Of a stretch of 64,000 bases of DNA, positions 52,804 to 61,579 are shown in pieces. This DNA is from Arcuatula senhousia (Eukaryota > Mollusca > Bivalvia > Mytilida > Mytilidae): positions 30,807 through 94,806 of the forward strand of contig CAXARO010001748.1 in the NCBI GenBank assembly GCA_963971305.1, written 5' to 3'. Each line of letters starts with the position of its first letter. Position 1 is the stretch's first letter. The notes below the pieces were generated by a model. The model saw only the letters and a program-made list of their open reading frames with translations, searched no databases and had not been told where the DNA came from. A program made the translations under genes and the position numbers.

Positions 52804-55800
52804 TTACACCAATGGCTGCAGCAGCTTGTATTCCACAAGTACTGTAGAGTGATCTGAAAAGTATGATGAGAACATGGCTTTTTTAACGTCTTTGATATCA
52901 TCTGGTATGAACACTAAGTCAAGAACAGTACCATAAATAGTCGTTGGACTATCAATTATTTGTTTAAATTTCCGACTTGTTAAGTATCCAACTAATTTTT
53001 CATGACTGCATTTTGCATTGGTTGGGTCAAGATTAAAGTCACCCAAAATCACTGTGTTTTTGTTTGTAATCACCAAGTCCTGTTGGATATATTTCAAGAA
53101 ATCAGATGGATTGCCAGATGGAGAACGATAGATAAGAACAATATCTAATGTATCATCAAGGCACACATGTAACAATTCAAAACCTATGTGGGAAACTTTC
53201 TTTTTGCACACTATTGCTTTTGGATGCTTGGAAAAAATTGAAATTCCATGACAGTATTGTTGACATTTCTTGGTTTTAATTAGTTCTTGATGATAACCTT
53301 CAATTTCATATGGTGACGATGTTTCAAAATGTGTTTCTAGTAGGCATATCACATCACTCTTTGTCAGCACTGGATCAATCTTGATGTCAGCAAAATGTAG
53401 TCGTGCTGATGATGAATTCAGCATAGCAATTTTGAATAATGAAGGATCATATAAATTGACCATTTGAAATGGATCACAAACGTTTCTATGATGCAACATG
53501 TAGTCCATTTGTTTTTTAACTTTACTACTACATTTAATTTTATTTGCATTGAAATTGCTAAGGAACAACCCAGATAAAGTTTTTGCTCTGCTGATTCCTA
53601 CATAAGCTTGTCCCTCTCTAAATGACTTGCTGAATGAAACAACGACAGATTCCAGACTTAGTCCTTGCACCTTGTGTATTGTTGTACTCCAACACAAAGA
53701 TAGAGGAAATTGTATTCTAATGGCCTGTGCATTAGAGCTTTTTTGTGATACAGATATTTGTGATTGTGACATTTCAATTGGTATAACATCCTTTGAAAAG
53801 GATGTTAAGTCATATTTGCACAATGCTCTCTTATTTTTTCCTATATTTGGGTGATCAAACCTCAATAAAACACAAAACGGTGATCCATCTTGTCTGTACA
53901 GGAAATCAATAAGAGTAGCTTGGGCTCCATTGGCTAATCCATCGGAAACATCAACATTTCTATTGAGCATTACTCTACAATTGACAGAAAGGTTTAAGGT
54001 TTTACTCAATCCTCCAGTGTATTTTTGCTGGCTTGGTATGCTTGACTCCTTGATAGTCTTTGGTTTCAAATCTTTAGCTGTAATTGTGTGAACTTTTTCT
54101 CCAAGTTGTCTCAACATGTTGTTGTTATGAGAATCCACATCAACATTCTGAGCAAAGACGTGAAGGGATTTGTTGATGTCAGATGGTGGTGACATTCTGT
54201 CAATACAACGACTCTGCAGTGTTTCAATGTCTTCAGTTGTGTGTTCACTAGTTCTAACACGGTTTAGCATTTCAGCAAATGCTTTGTCATCCTTTTGTCT
54301 CATGATTTCAGTTATTTGAAATATTTTGAATTGATCCCATAAAGTTATTCCAGCACATTGAAGATATTTATCAGATGGTCTCTCGAATACAAAGTTTTGT
54401 CCTATTGGAGGCAACTGGTAAAGGTCACCAAAGGCAAGGATAGAAATTCCTCCAAAATCAAAACAGCTTTGAAAAATTTCATCAAGTCGTCTGTGAATTT
54501 CCATAAAAGTGTCTGCTCCAACCATTGAAACTTCGTCAATTATTATGATCTTTAATTCTCTTAGTTTACAACGTAGAGTGTTTCTTTTCTCATCACTAAG
54601 TCGAGAATAGCTGGTATTTTTCTTTTGGCTGAGATGGAGTGAAAGCGAGGTATGTATGGTTTGTCCTTCTATATTGAAAGCTGCCATGCCTGTAGGTGCC
54701 ATCAACAGTGTCTTGATCATTGTTGGATCATCACCTTCCTTTCTGAGGGTAACTTGTATCATCTGATACAGTGCCTTGATCAAGAATGACTTTCCTGTCC
54801 CAGCACCACCAGTGATAAACATGTGTAAAGGATCTGGATGTATCTTTGTTTTGTTTCCTTGCATGACAGATGTGCACCAATCAAGCACTATTTGGAATAC
54901 TTGTCGTTGCTGGTAGTTGAGTGACCTTATACATTTGTAATATTGATCATCTGGCCACAATGGTATAATGTTCTGTAGAACCTGTGTTGAGGTAGATCGT
55001 GCTGTTACATCTACATCAGATGGAACATGAAAGTCTGGTTCTTCTGGTAAATTATCTGGGTCCAAGATGTTATGTTCATTATCCAAGTCATCACCTTCCA
55101 TTGCTTGATCTTCATTATCTTGCTGCATTGCAGAATTCAGTTGATCCCAGGCATTTACAGGAGGGCCATTCTCATTCATGTTTTCTACAGCTGCATCCAC
55201 TAAATCACCATGAACAATAAGTTTGTTTTTGACTTGTTTGATTTGATCTTCATTGTGGTCATAGCTTTCTGAATAAGTGTCATATCCAGCAAGTAAGTCA
55301 TTCTTTTCATTCCTCCATGGTTTGAACAAGTACAGTTGACTATGGTAATGCGATTCTGGATCTTTGGTGACATTGTACATATGGTATCTTATCAAAGCTT
55401 GTTTTTTCCTCTTTTTGATGACAGTCTTGCCATTAGCTGTGTGGATTTCAAATTGTTGATCAGTTATATCATTATTATCATCTTCTTTTGTTATTCTATT
55501 GTTGGATATATCATCTTCCCTCTTTGGTTTATCAGTCCTATACCAGCATGCAAACTCAGCAAGAGATAATGATTCCAATTGTGGAGGACGGTACATATAT
55601 CTATCGATAATTCCACCAATGAAAATGTTCTCATCGCAATCTTCCATATCTGCTAGCAAGTGGGGTGGCTTTAGTAAGTGGACTCGCTGATGTGGAAGAC
55701 CAGTTGGTATCCAGATAGTTTGGAAGTCTGATTTGTAAAGTGGCAGTCCTAGTACACGATAAACAGCTTCCTGTGCACTAACTGATCTTGCATTCATAAA

Positions 55801-58275
55801 TGCCTTTCCACATTTTTTCATTTGTTCTTTAATCCCTAAATCAGCATTTTCTTTACTGACTGCTTGTAACAGTAGTCCCATCTCTCGCTCATCCTTGGTA
55901 ATGTAAGCAACTACATACTGTATACAGGCATATGGATTAGAAACGAACTGTATGTCCATGTTTGCTCCCCATGCTCTGAGTATATCAGGGTTGTAATTGT
56001 TGATGTTGATATCAGATGGGTTGCGTTTCAAAAATACTGTCACATCTCTGGACACACAAGATAAAGCAGCATGGTATAAATCTATGGGTATTTGACATTT
56101 GGCTAAAACATCAGATATAGATAAACCATCGACATCGTTCTCTGCCATGAAAAACTTCACTACAGTCAATATCACAATTGAGTTGTTAACCATACTCTTT
56201 ATTTGCTCTGGTGACAAACTTTCATCCTTTGGTGGCTGTGATAGGACAGTGGTATCAGTAATGGGTTTAGGAAAATTAAATCTGCAGATCTTAGCTTTCG
56301 AGTTTTTGGTGCATGCAGCTGAGTGGGTATGTCGTTGTAGCTGAGTCACAAGCTGATACAATTCTGGATCATCCTTTTCTGATGGAAGTACAGTCGAGAC
56401 ATATCTATCAATGAAATCTGTTATAGTTTTGGTGTCATCTGTTTGTAAATTAGGTGCATCTTTTATCCATAACACTCCATGGGCATGTGGCGATCCTCGC
56501 TGTTGAAATTCTATACGATAAAAAAAATGAAGAACTTCTCCAAGCGGCTTAGCATCACTCAAGATAACATCCTTCATAAGGCAATCAAGTCTGTATTGAA
56601 AGTGGCGTGCTGTTGTAACAGGATTTGATCGTAGCCAGTTACATTTCTGTTCCCATGACAATTTATCAATATCATCATCAGATATTTTAATGCCTTGTTG
56701 ATGTGCTAACGCTTGTAAAGTGTCATGCCACTTCATGTCTGCTGCAGAGAGTGTAAAGAACCATGTAAATATTCCTAATTGTTTGATGGCTGCCAAAAGT
56801 TTAAGCTGAACTCTCTGCCAATATGGAGGTGTACCCCGTATAGGTTGGAGGAACTGGTATGCTCTGTCGTGTAGGATGAAGTTTTTCATGTTCTCAGTGT
56901 TTTTTACAACACTTGCAGTAAGATTATCATCTTCAGTTGAACCTCTGAATGACTTCCGTAGTGCAATACACATGCTGTCTCGGATTTGTTGCAGTTCTGT
57001 CACAGCCTGTGCAACGAAAATGTACTCGATATCAGCTGCAAACATTGGGTTTTCATTCAATAATCTAGATTGAAAGTATTTTTTGGGAGAGAGTTTGACT
57101 TGTCTGTTATGTTTCCAGCCAAATTCACCCGTTGACAGGAGATGTGGAAATGCCAAAACTTCAAAATCTTCATCCATTAGAAGGTCTATTGGTCTTTTGC
57201 CCTCTCCAGGAGCTATGGTGAATACTTTATTGGCATCCAGTACAGGGTCCATTTTCTGAAGGCAACAATCTAGCTTGATTCCTCGAAGTTTTGCATTCAA
57301 GTCATCGTTATAATTGTCACATTCGGTTGTTTCTGTACTGTTGTCTTCACCTGGATCATTAGCAGATTTTGTCTCTTCAGAAGGTTGTTCACTTGTTAGT
57401 TCAGTCCATATCTCCTGGTTATCTGATTCACATTGTTCTGTCCACTGAGTTCTAACCTCTATGTCACGGTAATACTTATTGTTAGCCTTCAACCATTCCA
57501 ATCCCTGTAGAACCTTATTTGGACGTATGTATTCAAATTTCTCGTGGCTTTTGTATTCAATGCGTCGCTTCAGTTGTAGAGGAACAATCCCTGCTTCGTA
57601 TGGAGTTTTAGGTAGCTGAGTGCAAACTTCATTCGCATCAACAGGTATATTAACAACTGCCCCACGTATTCCACTTTGTCTGCCTTTGGGAAGAGCTAAT
57701 AATTTCATGAAAGGATATCTTCTAGTTAGCAAGCGTTTTTCTAAAGTTGACAAAGTGTTAAGTTCAGGAGGAGTTTCAACAACCATCATACAATTGTTAA
57801 TAGCTTGAGGTTGCATTTTGCTCTTCTTTATATAGTTATTGCAAGTGGTACAGATCCATTCAAATCCTAAGGCTGATTTGTGTTTTGTGATACATTTGCC
57901 AACTATATCATGGTCTATGTTCTTAAAAGAGGCATCAGAAACATGAAGGACACTTTTTCGATACAGCATCCTTCGACAACATGTACAAATGTATTCTGGA
58001 TACTGCTGTATTTCCTTTCTAAATTTACAAATGGCATCAGATATATCAGTGGAATGTCTATCTTTGAGCTTCCTACGTTTGTCATCATCTTTATTTCTCT
58101 TCTTCTCAGTATCTGATTTTCGCTTTCTACTTTCTTTCTTCCTACATCGGTCTTCTTCAAGTAAGATAGAAATTTCATCTGGCATTAACTTTTCACTAAA
58201 CTGACATCTATAATCATGTTTTCTTTTTCTATCTAGTTCTAATACTTTGTTGCATGAATCTGGTGACAATTTCAT
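52804..58275 (-). CDS. Helentron replicase-helicase-endonuclease
   Basis: 1823 codons. It starts inside a repeat (MKLSPDSCNKV), which suggests continuation of the preceding frame. CxxC pairs (CTCCRRM, CTTCNNY) and a KGRQSGIRG block resemble the conserved N-terminal region of Helitron proteins. HUH nuclease: RGSPHAHGVLW (about 56495, residue 594). Two-tyrosine motif: CIQYVVAYITKDE (about 55920, residue 786). PIF1-like helicase: GGAGTGKSFL (Walker A, about residue 1157), IIIDEVSMVGAD (Walker B), FGDLYQLPPIG, TTIHKVQGLSLESVVV, AYVGISRAK. C-terminal endonuclease: VICLLETHFE, LIYRSP, VILGDFNLDP, FSDHSTVL. All key residues look intact. The protein would nick, unwind and copy the element by rolling circle in the nucleus. 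Confidence 0.92.
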   Translation of the reverse strand: MKLSPDSCNKVLELDRKRKHDYRCQFSEKLMPDEISILLEEDRCRKKESRKRKSDTEKKRNKDDDKRRKLKDRHSTDISDAICKFRKEIQQYPEYICTCCRRMLYRKSVLHVSDASFKNIDHDIVGKCITKHKSALGFEWICTTCNNYIKKSKMQPQAINNCMMVVETPPELNTLSTLEKRLLTRRYPFMKLLALPKGRQSGIRGAVVNIPVDANEVCTQLPKTPYEAGIVPLQLKRRIEYKSHEKFEYIRPNKVLQGLEWLKANNKYYRDIEVRTQWTEQCESDNQEIWTELTSEQPSEETKSANDPGEDNSTETTECDNYNDDLNAKLRGIKLDCCLQKMDPVLDANKVFTIAPGEGKRPIDLLMDEDFEVLAFPHLLSTGEFGWKHNRQVKLSPKKYFQSRLLNENPMFAADIEYIFVAQAVTELQQIRDSMCIALRKSFRGSTEDDNLTASVVKNTENMKNFILHDRAYQFLQPIRGTPPYWQRVQLKLLAAIKQLGIFTWFFTLSAADMKWHDTLQALAHQQGIKISDDDIDKLSWEQKCNWLRSNPVTTARHFQYRLDCLMKDVILSDAKPLGEVLHFFYRIEFQQRGSPHAHGVLWIKDAPNLQTDDTKTITDFIDRYVSTVLPSEKDDPELYQLVTQLQRHTHSAACTKNSKAKICRFNFPKPITDTTVLSQPPKDESLSPEQIKSMVNNSIVILTVVKFFMAENDVDGLSISDVLAKCQIPIDLYHAALSCVSRDVTVFLKRNPSDININNYNPDILRAWGANMDIQFVSNPYACIQYVVAYITKDEREMGLLLQAVSKENADLGIKEQMKKCGKAFMNARSVSAQEAVYRVLGLPLYKSDFQTIWIPTGLPHQRVHLLKPPHLLADMEDCDENIFIGGIIDRYMYRPPQLESLSLAEFACWYRTDKPKREDDISNNRITKEDDNNDITDQQFEIHTANGKTVIKKRKKQALIRYHMYNVTKDPESHYHSQLYLFKPWRNEKNDLLAGYDTYSESYDHNEDQIKQVKNKLIVHGDLVDAAVENMNENGPPVNAWDQLNSAMQQDNEDQAMEGDDLDNEHNILDPDNLPEEPDFHVPSDVDVTARSTSTQVLQNIIPLWPDDQYYKCIRSLNYQQRQVFQIVLDWCTSVMQGNKTKIHPDPLHMFITGGAGTGKSFLIKALYQMIQVTLRKEGDDPTMIKTLLMAPTGMAAFNIEGQTIHTSLSLHLSQKKNTSYSRLSDEKRNTLRCKLRELKIIIIDEVSMVGADTFMEIHRRLDEIFQSCFDFGGISILAFGDLYQLPPIGQNFVFERPSDKYLQCAGITLWDQFKIFQITEIMRQKDDKAFAEMLNRVRTSEHTTEDIETLQSRCIDRMSPPSDINKSLHVFAQNVDVDSHNNNMLRQLGEKVHTITAKDLKPKTIKESSIPSQQKYTGGLSKTLNLSVNCRVMLNRNVDVSDGLANGAQATLIDFLYRQDGSPFCVLLRFDHPNIGKNKRALCKYDLTSFSKDVIPIEMSQSQISVSQKSSNAQAIRIQFPLSLCWSTTIHKVQGLSLESVVVSFSKSFREGQAYVGISRAKTLSGLFLSNFNANKIKCSSKVKKQMDYMLHHRNVCDPFQMVNLYDPSLFKIAMLNSSSARLHFADIKIDPVLTKSDVICLLETHFETSSPYEIEGYHQELIKTKKCQQYCHGISIFSKHPKAIVCKKKVSHIGFELLHVCLDDTLDIVLIYRSPSGNPSDFLKYIQQDLVITNKNTVILGDFNLDPTNAKCSHEKLVGYLTSRKFKQIIDSPTTIYGTVLDLVFIPDDIKDVKKAMFSSYFSDHSTVLVEYKLLQPLV

Positions 58276-60239
58276 CTTTGCAGTATCTCTATGGAGTTTT
58301 TTTTTCTCTCACGTTCTGACTTTAAGTGTGCATGCTTAGATTCAGGTGACAAGTCCATATCAGTTTTATCTCTGTGCAATCTTATACGTTCACGTTCTGA
58401 TTTTAAAAAGGTTTCCTTGGATTGTGGTGACAATTTCATCTTTGCAGTATCTCTATGGAGTTTTTTTCTCTCACATTCTGACTTGAAGTGTGCATGCTTA
58501 GATTCAGGCGACAGGTCCATATCAATTTTATCTCTGTGCAATCTAATACGTTCACGTTCTGATTTCAAAAAGGTTTCCTTGGATTGTGGTGACAATTTCA
58601 TCTTTGCAGTATCTCTATGGAGTTTTTTTCTCTCACGTTCTGACTTTAAGTGTGCATGCTTAGATTCAGGCGACAGGTCCATATCAATTTTATCTCTGTG
58701 CAATCGAATACGTTCACGTTCTGATTTGAAAAAGGTTTCCTTGGATTGTGGTGACAATTTCATCTTTGCAGTATCTCTATGGAGTTTTATCCTCTCACGT
58801 TCTGACTTTAAGTGTGCATGCTTAGATTCAGGCGACAGGTCCATATCAATTTTAGGTCTTTGAAGTCTTTTACGTTCACATTCTGATTTTAACAAAGTGT
58901 CTGTACTGTCTGGTGAAAGACTTTCTGTTTTCTTACTCCGACTTTGTCTTTTACGCAACCTTTCATTTTCCATCATCTGAGACTTTGATTCTGGTGACAG
59001 ACTCCTCTTTAGTGAATCACGATAGCGCTGCACTCTTAAACGACAATTCCTCTTTTTCCTTCTTCCACGATCATCATCTTCTAATTTCTGTTTAACTTCA
59101 TCATCCCTTTCTTTTAGTTTGTTACTTTGCAATGTTTTTTGATTTTGAAAATATCGTAGTAACAGGTCATCACTATGAATTCCAGATTTTGTTTCCAGAT
59201 CTGGGAATTCTTTCTCATTGTCAATAGCAATATCAGTGGTTTGATTCTCATACTCTTTCCTCAAAGTTGTTGGATTTATATGGGTATTTGGTACAGATTC
59301 TACTGCAAAAAGTTTGCTATTTCTGTTAATTCCTAACACAACCTCGAAATGATTGGTGTTTTTGTGGTTTAGGTAAATTGCAGTTTTTACTTCAGGTAGA
59401 CTTCGATCAATAAATGTGGGTTTATAACAATTCCATGTCCAAGTCCTTCCTTCTTTTGTATACAACCAGATGTTCACATTCAGTAAGTGAGCTGTGGCAA
59501 ATATTTCAGTTTGTGTTGCCCATGTCCCTAGTTGTAACATCTTGCTTATGTTTATGTACTGGTCAGGTGGTATATTTCCTGTAATAACAGATTTGAGCTT
59601 CTGAATGATAGTTCTCATATATTGTACCAAAAGTTGTCTTATATGGTAGTGATGATCTTCTGAACCAGTAAGAATAAATGATATGCATCTGAAGAAGCAA
59701 TTGCCATCTCCAACTATTGTCTGTATATGCCTTGGTTTAGATGTCAGATGTTCAATGTCCATGCTCGGATCTGGATGTTCATAAACTTGATAGATAGTTA
59801 TGTTCTCCATTCCAAGCTTAGTACAAAGTTGTTGCTGTTGATTAAAGTTCAATGGCACAAATGATGTAATAGTTTTGTTAGATGACACTGGAAGCAGTTC
59901 CTTTGGTTTACATTTGTGCTGAACATATTTTTGGAATGATGAGAATACATGTTGGCATGACTGGCAATAGCAACATTTATGCTTTTTAAGAAATGCATCA
60001 GTCTGAAAATCTTTTTTACATTTCAGGCATGGGAAAGTCTCTCCAATCTTTTTGCAACAGTGGTTTTGGAATTTTTGCTGAGAGCTAAAGATGATGCTGC
60101 AACTTTCACAGAAATTGCATTTATGAGATAAATATCCCTTTTCTGTCTTATAAATTTTCTTGCATTTTAAGCACTGGTTTATGTTGCCATTGTAAAGATG
60201 GGCACCTTTGTTACCAAGCAAGTAGTGTGAAGATGTCAT
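58272..60239 (-). CDS. Helentron N-terminal part: zinc fingers, OTU cysteine protease, 27-residue repeats
   Basis: The start is placed at the ATG at 60239 (MTSSHYLLG); the frame also offers 60263, but TTATCTTTTTCAG just before 60239 looks like an acceptor. C2H2/C4-like fingers come first (CLKCKKIYKTEKGYLSHKC, CESCSIIF, CLKCKKDF, CQSCQHVF). The OTU domain follows: catalytic Cys in GDGNCFFRCIS (59711), His in NTNHFEVVLGIN (about 59355). Then come basic, coiled-coil-like repeats (58863-58291). The frame ends at a TGA overlapping the next ATG (ATGA at 58275-58272). The last 11 residues are out of the repeat frame, so this is probably the front of one protein, not a separate gene. Confidence 0.87.
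   Translation of the reverse strand: MTSSHYLLGNKGAHLYNGNINQCLKCKKIYKTEKGYLSHKCNFCESCSIIFSSQQKFQNHCCKKIGETFPCLKCKKDFQTDAFLKKHKCCYCQSCQHVFSSFQKYVQHKCKPKELLPVSSNKTITSFVPLNFNQQQQLCTKLGMENITIYQVYEHPDPSMDIEHLTSKPRHIQTIVGDGNCFFRCISFILTGSEDHHYHIRQLLVQYMRTIIQKLKSVITGNIPPDQYINISKMLQLGTWATQTEIFATAHLLNVNIWLYTKEGRTWTWNCYKPTFIDRSLPEVKTAIYLNHKNTNHFEVVLGINRNSKLFAVESVPNTHINPTTLRKEYENQTTDIAIDNEKEFPDLETKSGIHSDDLLLRYFQNQKTLQSNKLKERDDEVKQKLEDDDRGRRKKRNCRLRVQRYRDSLKRSLSPESKSQMMENERLRKRQSRSKKTESLSPDSTDTLLKSECERKRLQRPKIDMDLSPESKHAHLKSERERIKLHRDTAKMKLSPQSKETFFKSERERIRLHRDKIDMDLSPESKHAHLKSERERKKLHRDTAKMKLSPQSKETFLKSERERIRLHRDKIDMDLSPESKHAHFKSECERKKLHRDTAKMKLSPQSKETFLKSERERIRLHRDKTDMDLSPESKHAHLKSERERKKNSIEILQR
58291..58863 (-). 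repeat. in-frame 81-bp / 162-bp coding tandem repeat
   Basis: 27-residue units alternate in two types: MDLSPESKHAHLKSERERKK and MKLSPQSKETFLKSERERIR, each followed by LHRD(K/T).... The double unit is 162 bp. Basic and acidic residues alternate, suggesting a long charged helix. Antisense reading gives a spurious open frame of 190 codons. Confidence 0.9.
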
Positions 60240-60289
60240 CCTGAAAAAGATAAATACATCCATCTATATTAAATAACATGTTATTTATG

Positions 60290-61560
60290 TTAATATATAC
60301 ATAAAATAATATAAAAATAAGAGTTGGCTTTGTTTGTGTTTGTACATGTATCAATTGATTTGTCACAAAAACATTGTATGGAAATTAATATGCAATTCAT
60401 TCTGTAAATGTTATTCATACTTTTATTCTTCAATCTGTTACTGCTATTTTTATTTTACTGCATGTTCCTAATCTTCCAGTGTACCTGAGTTTATTTCGAC
60501 CGCAGTTCAGGTTGCTGATTGCAATTTGGTAATAAAATGTGTTTTTTCCCATTTTTTTATGTTTGTGTGTGTGTTTAGCTTTATTGTGATGATTTTATGT
60601 CTATCGATTTTGTCTTTGTCTTTATGGCTTTATGGATTAAAAACATAAAATTGCCCCATTGGTACACCTTTGCTTTTTTTTTTTATATCTTTGGAAAAAT
60701 TGTGCATGCCAACTTTATTATAAATTACTGGTGTGGTAACGTTGAACTTTAATTAGTAGAAAAAGTTAAGAGTCAACATGTGAGATTCCTTTCCCTTTAT
60801 TAAAAAGGTATCATTTATCTACAATACAATGGTACCAATTTTGTTTCAGAAGCTTTGATATATATATGCAAAATTTAAATGGTCTTGCTAATTTTGCATA
60901 GACTCTATATAGGCTAGCATGTTCCATTTTCTTATAAATTTTATGATACATGTATCTAATGTTGTTTTACATATTGTAGATAAACAAAAAATAATAATGT
61001 TACTGCTTAAATGGAATGAATGACAGAAACAAAGGGAAAATTATTTAAATCAGCCATTGAGATGCCTACTATGCAGACCCACACACAGAATCATCATCCC
61101 TCAGTTGCCTTTTTAACTTCTTTTTTTTAACAAAGTCTAATAAATAAAACTCTTTTTTTATTAATCATTTCATCATTCTTTATATTTCTTAGTAAAAATT
61201 CAAATTTTAAAATTGTAAGTACATATAACATGTAAAACTGTCATTCATCCATTTTTGAAAAATAACATTTAAGACAAAAATATACATACACCCTTGCTGA
61301 CATCACTATCTGAAGGAAAAACCTGTTGTTAGAAATATGATATTTCAAGAAACTTGCCTCTATCAAGGTATTTAAAATATGATTATGCTTGAATATCAAC
61401 TCACCATAATTAATTCATGAAATAACTTCTCTTTGATGGTTCCTCACGCTGTAACATACCCGTACTAATCAAGGATACAAAGTAATAAAGAAATCCATTG
61501 TTGAATATAAACATGAAAATTTAAGATTTCAAATCAAATATAAATATTGAGTCGAAATGA
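60290..61560. other. flank of the Helentron, no gene recognised
   Basis: A short palindrome AATAACATGTTATT lies near 60273-60286. The rest is AT-rich, with no ORF, exon or named repeat. The 5' end of the Helentron probably lies here, but no terminus was recognised. Confidence 0.45.
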
Positions 61561-61579
61561 GCAAGGTAGGGATATGCAA

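Larger units (their letters stand above)
52804..60239 (-). mobile_element. Helentron/Helitron2-type rolling-circle transposon, coding region
   Basis: Domain order across the two frames: zinc fingers, OTU protease, charged tandem repeats, Helitron replicase with HUH and two-tyrosine motifs, PIF1-like helicase, apurinic-type endonuclease. OTU plus a C-terminal endonuclease is the layout described for the Helentron/Proto-Helentron branch. Rolling-circle termini were not identified, so true ends lie outside these coordinates. Confidence 0.88.

Noticed and set aside
58291..58863. 190-codon plus-strand open frame
   Set aside because: Antisense of the tandem coding repeat in the Helentron protein.
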